Positions 36,343 to 48,337 of a stretch of 64,000 nt of DNA are shown one piece after another. The DNA comes from Plectosphaerella cucumerina (Eukaryota; Ascomycota; Sordariomycetes; Glomerellales; Plectosphaerellaceae). Position numbers and translations under genes: made by a program. The DNA lies in NCBI GenBank assembly GCA_020746995.1, contig JAGPXD010000001.1, positions 2,790,001 through 2,854,000 on the forward strand. The letters are read 5' to 3'. The notes below the pieces were generated by a model that saw only the letters and a program-made list of their open reading frames with translations, was not told the origin of the DNA and did no database searches. Every line of letters begins with the position of its first letter. Position 1 is the first letter of the stretch.

Positions 36343-36843
36343 GGCCGGAGATGTGAGGGGGGGTCAATTGGTGTGTTGGCTTCGGTGGCGGAACATGGGC
36401 GTGGTGTCGTCGAGGATGTCGGGAGGTAAGGTATGGTTCGAGATCTCGACGGATGTCTCGCCTGGCATCGGCGTTTGAAAGGCGCCCGAGATTCGAGGTG
36501 GAGCTTCTGCAGGTGGCCGTCATCCCAGCTCCGCTAGATGCATAAGGTGCGCTCCCCCACCGAGACCCCACCCAGGCGCAGCTCCCGGTGTCCAACCTGA
36601 AGTGGCCCGCCTTGGACGTGGACTGGTTGTCGACCTCGACTCTGGGAGCTTCAATCAACATCCACCGCACGCAACCTACCTACACCCTGCACCGTCGCCG
36701 ACCGACCATCTACGCACCCTCCTTGCCCAAGTTTCGAATTCTTACCGATCGAAATATCCTTCCGAGGCACGGAGCTTACGCCCGACCCAGTTCCTAGAGC
36801 CAGACCGACCTGAGCTCCCCTACCGTTCACATCAACCATCACC
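36343..36843. promoter_or_regulatory. Divergent promoter region of PET117 and VMA10
   Basis: 501 bp between two divergent starts, both for organelle-linked energy genes. No clear element seen. Confidence 0.45.
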
Positions 36844-37471
36844 ATGGTGCGCCTCCGCCCATCGTCGCCTCTACAACCTGCACTCGATGCTGACACGCCC
36901 CGAACAGTCTGCACAGAACTCCGCCGGTATCCAGACCCTCCTGGACGTGCGTCGCCTCCCTCCCCGGAGACATAGCCACAAGCCCAGATACTGACCCCAA
37001 ACAGGCAGAGAGGGAAGCCTCCAAGATTGTCCAGAAGGGTAAGTCTCCCCGTCACCTCCCCTCTCTCCTCCATACTAACATCCATCTTCCCAGCCAGAGA
37101 ATGTACGCACCCGAAACCACCCCCCTATCGTAACCACCACCTCACACATCCACAGTCCGCACCAAGCGCGTCAGGGAGGCCCGCGACGAGGCCAAGAAGG
37201 AGATTGACGACTACCGCAAGGCCAAGGAGGACGAGTTCAAGAAGTTCGAGGCCCAGGTATGTGGCTCCCCCATCCACATGTTAGGCGACTTCTCTGACCC
37301 TTATAGCACTCCCAAGGAAACAAGGCCGCCGAGGACGAGGCGGACAAGGAGGCCGAGGTCAAGATCAAGGAGATCAAGGGCGCCGGCCAGAAGGGCCAGG
37401 ACAAGGTTGTCAAGGACCTCCTTAAGGCTGTCTTCGAGGCCAAGCCCGTCGCCCCGACGGCTGCCGCTTGA
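36844..37471 (+). CDS. VMA10: V-type H+-ATPase subunit G (Vma10)
   Basis: Six coding exons (36844-36846, 36908-36946, 37005-37038, 37094-37102, 37156-37256, 37307-37471) encode only 116 residues, the normal size for subunit G. The protein is a peripheral-stalk helix of the vacuolar proton pump. The conserved start M-SAQNSAGIQTLLDAEREASK, then IVQKAREFRTKRVREARDEA, is recovered only if the first coding exon is the ATG alone and a 9-nt exon (CCAGAGAAT) encodes Ala-Arg-Glu-Phe with its neighbours. All five introns are 50-61 nt with canonical ends. The C-terminal half is Lys/Glu-rich. The gene is convergent with CTNNBL1 (187 bp between stops). Confidence 0.93.
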
Positions 37472-37658
37472 GGGCGCCTCGAGTTGCAGGAATGGATCAT
37501 AGGGGTGGTTGTTTGAGGTAGTGTCAGGCGTACATATCGCGGACAAGACACCGCGGGCACCGCCGGGTTAGCAAGTACTCGTCAACATCGTTTGCATCAT
37601 CACCACCGAGGGCCTTTTGTTCTTATTCGTCTCATTTCATTCCTCTGGCTGCTACATG

Positions 37659-39540
37659 TCACCGCAGACAGTCCAGCAGTGCGGTCAGCATATCCCTCGC
37701 ATCCTTGGTATCCTCACGGTCTCCGTCCAGGCCTTCCAACTGCTCAGTCAACGAGGCGCGGACGACGCCGAGATCTTCGTCCCTCTCGCCCAGCAGCGCG
37801 AGGACCCGCCGCCGCGCACCGCTGTCCTCAGCAACGAGCCATGCCAGAACCACGTCAATGGTCTGCAGGCTGAAGAGTCCGGCCTCAAGCCGTTGTGAGA
37901 ACCACTCATCAGCCATGGCCGCTCTCTCCTCGTCATCGTCAGCCGCTGCCCGCTCCTCAGCGATACGCGCCTCAACGACGCCCACCCGCGCCGCGTACTC
38001 CCGCCGCAATGCCACCAGCCGCGCCGTCTTCTCGTAGTCCTTTTCCACAAACTTGGCCAGCGTCCGAATGCGCCCTGCCGACTCGGCCGGCAGCAACCGC
38101 AGCAGCGAAGCGAACAGACCCAGCAGATGCTCCAGCGCCGCGCCGTCCGGCTTCCGCATGAACATGGTAAACGTCGTCTTGAGCCCTCCCGCCTCAACGA
38201 TTCGCGCACACACATCCGCACCCCCCGGCGCACCAGCTGCGTGGTCCAGCAGCCGCAGCGCCGCTGGCTTGCTCATCTTGCCCTCTTTGAGCATGATGAG
38301 GCACAGCTCGATGCCCTCGGCCTCAACGAACTTGGCCTTGCCCTCAGGCTCATCGGCCAGGCTGGTCAGCACCTCAAAGAGGTCCTGCATGTACTCCTCC
38401 TCCTCGCCGCCCTTTTCGGGGTCTCGCTTGCGGTAGCTCGCGACGAGCTGGAGCGCAGCATCGACGGCGTCGAGGCTAGCGAGAGTCCGCCGGGTTGTCG
38501 GTGACGTCTGCGCGATGATAGCAAGGAGTTCGGCGGCGTACTGCTTGTTCTGTGAGATGGGGCTCTCTTTGCGCTGGGCGCGGGCGAGAAGCCAGCGGAG
38601 GAGGACCTCGTCCTGCCCGACTTTTTCGGCGATCGATTTCCGCGAGAGGATGTTCTCAATGACGGAGAGGGCGTGGTAGACGCCGGCACGGTCCGTCTCA
38701 TCGGTCTCGTCCAAGCGGTTGAGGTTCGACACGATCAGACCCAGGAGATCGGCGTCGAGCATGGCGTCGACGAGGGGATTCCACTGGTCGTCCTCAGCGG
38801 CGACGTCCTCGTCCGTCAGCTCGCCGATGATCTCGACAGCGGCAATGGCGATGTCCGTGTTCTCGTGGGCCAGGAGGCCGACGAGGCTGCCGACGGAGCC
38901 AACGCGGACAAACTCGGCCCAGAGATCGGTGTGGTCTGAGAGGATGGAGAGCTCTTTGATGGCTGTGTCGAGGTCTGCCTCGCTAGCGATGAACTTTTGC
39001 GGTTCGCGCTCGAAGCGCGCGCGCAGCTCGGCGTTTTTGGAGATTGTCTTTTCGAAGCTCAGTGCTGTCTTGCGCATCCACGCCGCGTCGATCTTGTCAG
39101 GTGGTGGGGCGGCGCCGTCGTCCTCTCGTGCGTCGACAAAGTCCATGATCTCTGTCTGTTGTTTCGTCATGCCCGTGCCGAAGAAGCGGCCGTCCTCGTC
39201 GTCTGGCGGCAGGTCGGGACCGTAGTCGCCGTCATCACCGTCGCCTGGCGGTGGCGCCGGGCCGGCTTCCACATCGTCGTCTTGTTCGTCCTCGACCCTC
39301 GCATGGCGGCTGCTGTCTCCGTTGGAGCTGAGCTTCGCAGACTTGTAGACCTGGCCTTCGAGGTGTTAGCTTGGTGTCGGGGCAGTAGCTTGCCGTAGAG
39401 AGACATACTCGGGTCGCGGACAGGTTCGAGCTTGCGTTTGCTAGGGATTCCTGACTTCTGCATTGACTGTCAGCGGGCGAGCCCTTGCAACTTGTGCGAA
39501 AGGGCAAACCTGCCTTGAAGAGGTCGTCGACGCTGGTCAT
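37659..39540 (-). CDS. CTNNBL1: Beta-catenin-like protein 1 (CTNNBL1), spliceosome-associated
   Basis: Exons 39510-39540, 39409-39450 and 37659-39355 encode 589 residues. A short N-terminus with a nuclear-signal-like stretch (IPSKRKLEP) and an acidic Pro/Asp-rich linker precede an armadillo-repeat superhelix from about residue 90 to the end. Diagnostic blocks include VGSVGSLVGLLAHENTDIA, LLGLIVSNLNRLDE and NKQYAAELLAIIAQ. CTNNBL1 binds the Prp19/CDC5L complex in the nucleus and recognises nuclear localisation signals of splicing factors. Both introns needed alternative acceptors to keep phase: at 39356 I used the AAG acceptor rather than the CAG four nt later, which breaks the frame. Confidence 0.92.
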
Positions 39541-40019
39541 GATTGCGCCGGGTAGCTTCCGCGGGGAAGCTCAGACAGAATAATCTCGTAGGGATAAAAT
39601 CTCGAAGCGAATATGCGAGGGTAGTGGCTTGAAGTGATTGCTTTTGGTTGAGCTTCGGGCTTGGACTTCCAATGCGTTGTTGAATTGTTGATGTTCCAAA
39701 CTGCAACTTCAAAAGCAGCAGGCAACGGCAGGGGTAGCTCCAGCGTCCCGTTCAGCGACCGTCCACTGACTGCAGCGCCCCACCTACCGCGCGGATGAAA
39801 CTCGGATAAGCACATAATGCTGGCCGCATGTGCGAAACCCGAGGCCCGTTGCCGGGTCCGAGACGGAGCTCTCGCCGATGACTCCATCGTCCCGCCCGGC
39901 TCCGTTGAACATCGGACTCACAGGTAGAGACCTCCAACTCTCATAAATGCAGGGTATCTTGAGTTCTATCTAATTTTACAGAGATTGTACACCGGCCTCC
40001 AACATCCAATCAGCCCACC
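39541..40019. promoter_or_regulatory. Divergent promoter region of CTNNBL1 and the phosphatase gene
   Basis: 479 bp between two divergent starts; no further element recognised. Confidence 0.45.
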
Positions 40020-40827
40020 ATGGCACCCACCATCGTGCTCATCCGCCACGCCCAGGCCCTTCACAACATCGACAATAAGTCCCACCCGCTCTCGCGCCGT
40101 TCTCCAGTCTAACACCCCAAGCACAGAACCACTCCCTCCCAGACCCCGAGCTGTCCGAGTTAGGCCGCACCTCGCAGTGCACCGAGCTGCGCAAGAGCCT
40201 CGGCAAGCGCTTCCACGACCTTACTGATGTCGCTATCATTGTCAGCCCCATGAGGAGAACCATTGAGACGGCCCAGCTCTCTCTCTCGTGGCTGATCAAC
40301 AAGGGTGTCAGGCTCGAGGCCGATGCCCGCTGGCAAGGTGCGCTCGTCCAGGATCCTGCCCCTGGCTAGCTGACACCGCATGCGCAGAGAACTCGGCCAA
40401 GCCCTGCGACACCGGGTCTCCCATCGAGGCCTTGAGGGAGGAGTTCCCCACCGTCGACTTCAGCAACGTCGACCCCGTCTACCCAGACAAGACGTCTCCC
40501 GCAGGTGCGCGGTACGCCTACAACCGCAAGGCCATCCTCGCCCGCGGCCGCTCAGCCCTAGCGAGTCTGGCCAGCCGCCCCGAGAAGGTCATTTTCGTCG
40601 TCTCCCACTCGGGCTTCCTCCGCGCCGGCCTCACAGGCTACTGGTGGTTCAACGCCGACTACAGAATCTTCGACCTCGACGAGGCCGTCGCAGGCACCGG
40701 TGACCCGGCGGGCCTGAAGCAGTGGGAGTCAACCCTTGCCGGCGGCCTGGGCTGGTCGCGGACATATACCGTACCCCTTGGTGACGCCCTGCCGGAGGAA
40801 GACGTCGTGGACCCTCCGGACGTGTGA
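40020..40827 (+). CDS. Histidine phosphatase (phosphoglycerate-mutase-like), possible broken splice site
   Basis: Exons 40020-40076, 40127-40337 and 40388-40827 encode 235 residues. The catalytic RHG motif appears as R9-H10-A (VLIRHAQALHN), the second His in VVSHSGFLRAG, and the phosphate-pocket Arg in SPMRRTIETAQ. These are hallmarks of the acid/sugar phosphatase branch rather than glycolytic mutase; the substrate is unknown. Odd point: the first intron has a CTAAC branch and CAG acceptor, but where the donor should be the sequence reads GACAAT|AAGTCC, as if GT had been lost from AAT|GTAAGTCC. Read without splicing, the frame stops after about 34 codons. Either a two-base error or deletion, or a non-canonical donor, is needed. 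The stop is 16 bp from the stop of GUF1. Confidence 0.75.
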
Positions 40828-40843
40828 ACGGAGCCTGGCCCTC

Positions 40844-43022
40844 TTACTTGGCGAGGAAGCTCTGGAACGCAGAGTGGTCAATGACAACATTGCCCACGGC
40901 GCGCAGGCGCTTCCGGCCTGCCTTTTGCTTCTCCAGCAGCTTGCGCCGGCGCGTGATGTCACTGGCATGGAGCTTGGCGAGGACGTCCTTTCGGAACGGC
41001 TTGAGCGTCTCACGGGCAACAATGCGCTTGCCAGCCGCGGCCTGGATGACAATCTCTGTGGAAAGAAGTAAGCATGCATAGAATTAGACCCGAATACAGA
41101 AGAACGTACCGAACATCTGCCTGTCGACGTGCTCTTTGAACTTTGTCACCCACTGCCTGCCGAGCCTGTCGGCTTGCGACGTGTGCACGACGCGGGCGAT
41201 GGCGTCGACGGGCGCCTTGTTGACCAGGAGCTGCAGCTTGGTCAGCTGGCTCTCACGCCAGCCAGCATCCTCGTAGTCGAGCGTCGCGTAGCCCTTCGTC
41301 AAGCCCTTGAGCTTTCCAAAGAGGTCATCGACGAGAGCGCCGGCGGGAATGTCGTAGGTGAGGATGACCTGCGTGGCGTGGAAGAACTCAAGGCCGCGCT
41401 GCTCGCCGCGGATACTCTCGCACAGCTCGATGACGCGGCCGAGGTACTCCTCGGGGATGGTGATAGTGGCCTTGACGTAGAGCTCATACGTCCTGGCGCC
41501 GCGCATATGCACATCCTCGGGTGTGGGGAAGTCAGCAGGGTTCTGGAAGACCGACTCCTTGCCGTCGGCCCAAACAACCCTCGTCGGCGTCGTTGGGTCT
41601 GTGATGATGACGCTCGCGCCGTGCTCCTGTCGCAAACGATCCTGGAACACAGAACAGTGCAGACTGCCGAGGAAACCGAGACGCCAACCGGCGCCCAAGG
41701 CCTCTGAGTGATCCTTCTGCAGCGTCACACTGCGGTCGTTGAGTGTAAGCTGCCCGATGCTGTCTGCGAGCTTGCTGTAGTCGCTCTGATCGACGGGGAA
41801 GGCTGCCACGAAGACCATGGGCTTGGGCTCCTCGAAGCCCGGGTACATCTCGACGCTGTCCTCGGCACCGACCGTTGTGAAGGTGTCGCCAAGCTTGGCG
41901 TCCTGGATGCGCTTCATGCCCGGGTTGAAGTGGATGTAGCCGACCTGGCCGGCACGCAGGACCGTTTGCGGCACCGCGAGCGGGTACTGGATTCCCACCT
42001 CACCCACTGTGTACTTGTTGCCCGTGCCCATGGAGATGAGGTTGTCGCCAGGGCGGACCTGGCCGTCAAATACGCGGACGAGGAGGATAACGCCGCGGAA
42101 GTTGTCGTACCACGAGTCGACAAGCAGCAAACGCAGAGGCTTGTTGATGTCACCCTGCGGCGCGGGGATACACTCCACAACCTTGGGCAGAATGCTCGCG
42201 ACGTTCTTGCCCGTCTTGGCCGACACCAGCACGGCGTCCTCGGGCCGCAGCTCGAACGCAGTCTCCATCTGCTCGAGCACCCGCGGCACGTCGGCTGACG
42301 GCATATCGATCTTGTTGATGACGGGGATCAGCGCGAGGTCCTGTGCAAACGCCAGGTGGAAGTTGGACACCGTCTGCGCCTGCACACCCTGGCTGGCGTC
42401 GGCGAGGAGCAGGGCGCCGCCGCAACTGGCGTAGGACCGCGTGACCTCGGCGCGGAAGTCGACGTGGCCAGGCGTGTCGACCAGATGCAGAAGGTAGTCC
42501 TCTCCATTGTGCTTATATATCATGGTACATGTCTGCGCCTTGACAGTGATACCACGCTCTCGTTCGACGTCTAGCTTGTCCTATGGTGCCGCAGCGAGGT
42601 CAGCTCCCGGCCCCAGGCTAGATCGCAGAATTGGACCTGCTTACGAGGATTTGCTTGTTGGATCGGTTGGCGGAGATTGTGCCTGTGATCTCCAGCAGCC
42701 GGTCGCTCAGCGTGCTCTTGCCATGGTCGATGTGTGCCACAATGCAGAAGTTGCGGTATCGCTCGATGGGGATCGCGGCGATGCGCTTCTCGAGGTCGGT
42801 GCGAGGTCCAGCGACGACCGTCGTCTTGACCGCCTGCCGCGGGGAGCTGGAATGAAAGAGTCGGGAATGGCCTTCAAAGGCTCTGCATTGTCGTGGTCGT
42901 GACCGGAGGCATGTCGGTGTCTGGAAGTGTAGTTGGGGGTTCGGGAGTCGAGGTTGAGCTGTGAGCTTTGCGAGTCGAGGCCGCACGGAGCGGCCTGTCC
43001 TTGCCGCCGCCGAGCCATACAT
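40844..43022 (-). CDS. GUF1: Mitochondrial translation factor Guf1 (EF4/LepA GTPase)
   Basis: Exons 42645-43022, 41110-42580 and 40844-41055 encode 686 residues. The first 70 residues are Arg/Ser/Gln-rich and look like a mitochondrial presequence. GTPase motifs follow: G1 AHIDHGKST (residues 96-104), G2 in DVERERGITV, G3 DTPGH, G4 NKID and G5 SAKTG. The LepA-type C-terminus ends HSAFQSFLAK, with a Lys/Arg-rich block (ITRRRKLLEKQKAGRKR). Guf1 acts on the mitochondrial ribosome at the inner membrane and promotes fidelity under stress. The last-but-one exon uses a GTACGT donor. The gene is tail-to-tail with the phosphatase gene, 16 bp apart. Confidence 0.95.
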
Positions 43023-43440
43023 TGGGCCGGTCGGTCAATTGAAGCGCCAGGAGCTGGGTGAGCCAAGCACCTTCAAGACCGGGCACAGTGTTGGCGGTGG
43101 TGATCTAGTCGTCGCAGGTGGTAGGAAGTTGATGCTCTCGGCTCAATCGCCCGAGCTTCGTCAAAAAAGTTCTGGACCCCGAACTCCGACAGGGGGCGCG
43201 CGGGCGTGGGGAAGCAGTAGCAGGCGCGTCGGATAAATATGCAATTAAGCGTCCGGTTTCCCCCTTGGAACAACCCAGACTCCTTCCCCTGACTATCTCC
43301 CTACACTTGGGTATCGATCGGTTCATGCCCTCGCTCGCTGTAACTCATCTATACATAGTCTCGTGCACCTCGGCCCGTTCTTGGAACAACTCTCCTTCAA
43401 GCTGGCCTGTCTTCGAGGCCTCTCTGCTCAGCTCCCACAC
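43023..43440. other. Short spacer between tandem minus-strand genes
   Basis: Contains the GUF1 promoter and the 3' UTR of the MIT-domain gene. No gene seen. Confidence 0.45.
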
Positions 43441-46400
43441 TCAAGTCAAAACCCACTCACTGCTCCTCTTGATGAACTTGTCGAGGAGAATGCCAACGTC
43501 GGACAGGACGAAGCGGCATATGTAGAAGCCGAAGAACTCGGCCGCATGGCGCGTGCACAGCTCAAGGCCAACCTGAGTCTTGTCCGCATGGCGAAGACCG
43601 GGGTCTTCCACCTGCCGGGCGATCTGATCTAGAGGAGTGTCAGCAACATGTCAACTTTCGACAATGAAGAAGAAACGCACCTATCGCCTGAGCGGCATCA
43701 AACAACCTTGCGAGCGAGCCCATGTAGCTGGCGTTGGGGCCGGTAAAGGCCGCGCTGCTCACATCCCGTTTCGCCGGTCGACTCGTGGGATTCGCCGTCA
43801 TGGGCAGTGTGTCGACCGTCGGGGACTCCTTGCCGCTCTCGAGCGAGGCCGTCTTGAGGTTGTACGACGAGGCGAGGTTGGCGCCCGAGTTCTTGGAGCG
43901 GAGCCGGCGCCAGGAGAAGGACGACTTGCCCGAGATGCTCGCCGACCGCGGCACGTTGACGGGTATGTCCATCTCAGCCGGGGTGGACGCTTGGTTGAAG
44001 AGCGAGCCCGTCCCCTGAACGCCAACCTCAAGACCGAGCTTGCGTGTGAGAGTTGCCTGCACCTGCTCTAGCACGCCCTCGAGGGACTGCATCTCCTCAA
44101 GCACCGCGTCCGCGTCGAGCGTGTCGACCTTGGCCAGCTTCATCAGCGCTGCCGTGAGATAGTCGCAGCTCGAAATCTTGTCCTCGAGATTGCGTAGCTT
44201 GACGCCCTTGACCTTCCAGACTTCGCGCGGGATGAAGAGCTTGTTGCTAAGGTAGCCTCCGCGCGGATGCACCAGTGTCTGGTACAGGCACCGCATGAGC
44301 CAGAAGGGCCGCAGCATGTAGTCGTTCGGACACGGCTCCAGCATGGCAGGCGAGTCTCCGAGTAGCGAAGTGGGAGAGCCCGGGCTCTTGGGGGTGTGGA
44401 AGGTGTCATCAAAGAGATGCAAGCCACCGGCAGCACCCCCTCTCGACCCAAACGCCGCAGCCAAGGGGGTCGGAAGCGGCGGCATCGCCGCCATCCGCGA
44501 GTTGGTGTTGAATCCATTGCTCAAGGGTGTGCTCGGGGAGAGGTCCGACGCCTCGTCCAGGTTCGTGGCGGACATGTTGCGGCTCCGCAGGCTCCTGAGG
44601 CTCGACGACGAGTAGTTCTTCCTCAGGGTAGGCGGGTACACGACCGGCGAGTCTGTCCTGTCCGAAGCGTCCTCGGGTACAGCGGAGTCCAGTACGGGAG
44701 ATGCCAAGGCCGGCGGGGGCTGGGTCGTGGTAGGGCTGACGGCGCTGTCCTCGGACCCGCGCTTGTCCCTCGCGGTCCTGTCCATTGGATCGACCTCTTC
44801 GTCATCCAGCTCGTCGGCGGGTATTTGAGAAAGCTGACCAGGGGTGCCGAACCTGCCCTTTCCCACCTCGATCTTCAGTTGTTTTGGGTTCTGGCCCGAC
44901 AGGCGCCGGTTCCGGACGCTCTGGCCCCCGCCCGGTGATTGGGTCCGGGGCGCCGCCATGCCCGGCTTGGGTGGCAGCTGGGGCAGGGCGTGCGACGGTG
45001 GCGGGGCGGGCGGCTCGACGTTCTTGGACAGACTTCCCGCGGGCTCGATGACGGTTGACAGCGTGGTCGCCGTCGGGGGGTTGGACCCCTGGGAGCTATG
45101 CCAGGTCCGACTGGTGAAGCCGCTCGAGTCCGACTCTCGCGGCAGCGCCCTGGATGGCGCCCGGCCAAAGTCATCGGCGGCCAGACTCCGCGTCATCTCC
45201 TCGAGGATGCGCTCCTCGTCCTCGGAAGACCCGTCGTCGTAAAAGTCGGCCACCATGGTATTTGAGTCCTTGCGCTGTTTCGCCCTCTGCGCCTCCTCAA
45301 ACACTTCCCGCTCCGTTTCCCGGACGCGTTCTTTGGCCAGCTGCACCCTGTGCATGGCTCTCGCCACGACATCCTCCTGTATCGGGCTATCGGCGCGTGC
45401 ATAACCGTCCATAGGTTCGTAACCATCGTCGTACGCTGCCTCGACCGCGGCGTCCAAGGCGGCATCAAACTCGGCCTCTGTATCGCCGCTCGCGGGGCGG
45501 AGCTGCCTCCTCCTGATGTGGAATGAAGAAGTGCGCGAGTGGATCGATGAGGCCGAGGAGCCGCCGGACTCATTGATGGGGTCGAGCCAGGAATTTGATT
45601 CACGGCTCGGCGCACGCCCGTGACCGTACGATGTGTTGTTCTGGTTGGATGGCATGGAGAAGTCTGTCCGCACAGGCATGTCAGGAGTGACATGGTCCTC
45701 GGGCTTCTGGGGCGAGCGAGGCCGACGCGGTGACAGGGGCGGCGGCATGTACGGGTCTTCGGCAGGACGCTGGAGGACGAATCGTTCTTCAGGCAGGTAT
45801 TCCCTGGATCTCGAGAAGGAGGATTGCAGAGGGTGTTGGCGGGGGGTCTGATTTGCGAGGTCGTAGCCGAGATCGGTGCTGCCGTTCGCCCGTCTGGCAG
45901 CGTATGGCTGGTTATCAGCTGGTCGGCCATCGTTTTGTATAATTCGGGTCAGGGTCGCGGTCTGGACTATGGCGGGCTCATCTTCGTCGTCCTCTACGGA
46001 GATGGCCGGTCCCGGCTGCAGGCCGAGGCTCTCTGGCCGCGCAGGCAGGGCTTTGCCATTGGTGGAGTATATCATCATCTCCATCTGGTCGAGTTCGTCG
46101 ATTCTACTTGTGTATGTTTGTCTCTAGAAGGGGTATCAGCATTTCCTGTGCGAAGTCGAGAGAACTTGGGGATGGGCTCACAATGGCTTCCAGCTTCCGC
46201 TTGTCCTCGTCGGTGGAGGTCCGTATCAAGACCTGCGACAGGAGGTCGCAGGCCTCCGCGTATGACTGGCGCGCGCCCTCATAGTTCTGGGCATTGTCGA
46301 GCTGAACGGCCGTATTTGCCCGTTGCAGGGCCCGGGACAGCATTGCCTTCTGTGATGGCTGCTTCGTGGACCGTTCTCTTGAAACGGACGAGCTCGAGTC

Positions 46401-47399
46401 GGTGCTACCCTTGGCGGTCTGGGAGCGGTTGCGGGAATGGCCTCGGGGCGGCGCATACGCATCCATGCCGCGGTCGTATGGCATGTCGTTGATAGAGAGG
46501 CCAATGTCGCCGTCGTCGGCTTGGGTCCCAGCGACGACGGGGGCTGGCCCCGGGGGTTGGGAAGGCCTCGAGGGGTGGCCAAAGGGATCTGGCGATCTGC
46601 TGTAGGTGCTCCTTAGCGGGGCGAAGTCTTGGTGGATCGAGTCCTCGAGAGACGACAGGGGCTCGATGGGGGGTAGGGCGAGGTGCGCTGCGTTCTCGCG
46701 CGGCTGCTGGCGCGGCGGCGGCGGTTGATTGTCGAGCGCGTAGATGCCGGTCGCGTCGGTCGAGATGGATCGGCGGGGGTTCTTGCGAAGTTTCCTGGGT
46801 GACTGGTCGACGGATGTGCGGCTGGAATGTTCGAGCCACGTCCCGGCATCGACGCTGAGGCGGTGAGCGGAGCGGGCGGAGGAGCGGCGGAGCGACGAAG
46901 AGGTCTTGCTCGAGCCGGTGGAGGCGGACCAGCGATTGAGCAAGCGGGCTGGCTCATGCGAGGGGCCGGCGCTGCTGGACCTCGAGTGGGATCGTCGGGG
47001 GATGAGGTTATTCAGGTTGATGCCGCTCACCGGCGGTCTGGCGGGGTTGTTCGTCCGAGGCGCCGAGGCATTGGGGTCTTGCGGGAGTCGGCGGGCGGAT
47101 TCGACGTGATTTGGCGGCGGAAGGAGGGAGCTCGTTCGGGGGAGGGGAGGAGGGGGTAGATGGTATTCGGAGGCCGGGGGAGGCCTGCTGGCTGCTGGGT
47201 GCGGCGGAGGGCCGGGTCGAGCGTTGTTCGAGGGCACGGGGTGGTGTCGTCGACTCGGCGAGAGGCGATGGTGCTGCTGTTGCTGATGCTGGTAGGGGTA
47301 GAAGCCGTCGGCGGCAGGGGCAGCATTCGGCGGCTGCTGCTGATCGGGGCTCAGGAGTCGCGACGGGTCGTGAGAATCGTGATAGTACGGGGTGGGCAT
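43441..47399 (-). CDS. Large MIT-domain protein
   Basis: Exons 46182-47399, 43681-46123 and 43441-43628 encode 1282 residues. The N-terminal 340 residues are Pro/Ser/Arg-rich and disordered, with poly-Gln/His tracts. A MIT domain follows at about 350-425 (MLSRALQRANTAVQLDNAQN, YAEACDLLSQVL, DKRKLEAIRQTYTSRIDELD); the first intron falls inside its last helix. MIT domains bind ESCRT-III tails. A long disordered middle contains a basic-coil segment (AMHRVQLAKERVRETEREVF), and the C-terminal 280 residues are structured and helical (MLRPFWLMRCLYQTLVHPRG, VEDPGLRHADKTQVGLELCT). The C-terminal domain looks conserved but I cannot name it. A role in membrane remodelling is inference from the MIT domain. 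Confidence 0.85.
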
Positions 47400-48337
47400 C
47401 GTGTGCGCCGGCGCCGACCACAACCTCGACTTTCTCCAGTCACTCCAAAGTCCAGTCCAGGTCCAGGGGGGGCCGCTTTCTGCTTAGGTCCACATAGGGT
47501 CGGTCGGTCGGAGACGCAATGCGTGACACTATCTTCGCGTGGGGTGTCTGTCCCTCGTTTAGGGGTATATGAAACAATTAGACAGCCTGACCTCCCCTAT
47601 TAGTCGGACGCCAGGCGCCACCCCTGATCCCTTCAGTCCGTGAATCCGGCGTTGTGAGTGGTCAGCCGCGGCGTCCAGGGTCGGGGGTGCGCGACGGGTC
47701 GAGGCAGAACGATGATCCGTCGCTCTTTCCTCCTGTTCGCTGGCCCCTGGCTGCTGTCTGGCGCCAGGCTGCCACGTGACGATCTTCCGGCCAAGTCCGT
47801 CAGGGGGAGGAAGGTGGCAGGCTGGGCGCCTGTCCTGGGTCATTCCTTCCGATGAAGTCGCCTCACCTCACCTTCGGACGGAGCATCTCGACCCAGAAGT
47901 CATCCAATATCTGGCAATTGCACTCGGCATGTCCCGATGCGGTCCCGGGGAGCCACCGGGTGCTGTTTGGGCTTCCGTCATGACTCGCCCCCGTCAATGC
48001 ACCCCAGGTGACTATCAGCCCAGTCCGTCGCCGCCACGGGGGCAGAGGCGCACCTTGGCTCTTTAGGCCAGATGGCATGCCACTTGAACTCTCGAGCCTT
48101 CAGGAACTACTTCAGTCACGCATCGTCACTTTTGCAAACTTCGGAGGACATCATCTCATCAAACATGGGCGTGTTCGCTCGCAGCTACCAGTTCCATATC
48201 TGCACCACTGCCACTACGGCACCCGCCACCCGGTATCAACTTGAGAACTCCCAAGTCATTCGCCCCGTTTCATGCGAGTAAGGGTGGCAACTCGCCACGC
48301 ATCCTACTTCGCACCGCACCTCATTCGAAGCTCCGGC
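47400..48337. other. Intergenic, no gene seen
   Basis: Upstream region of the MIT gene and 3' flank of the aldo/keto reductase gene. Nothing else recognised. Confidence 0.45.
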
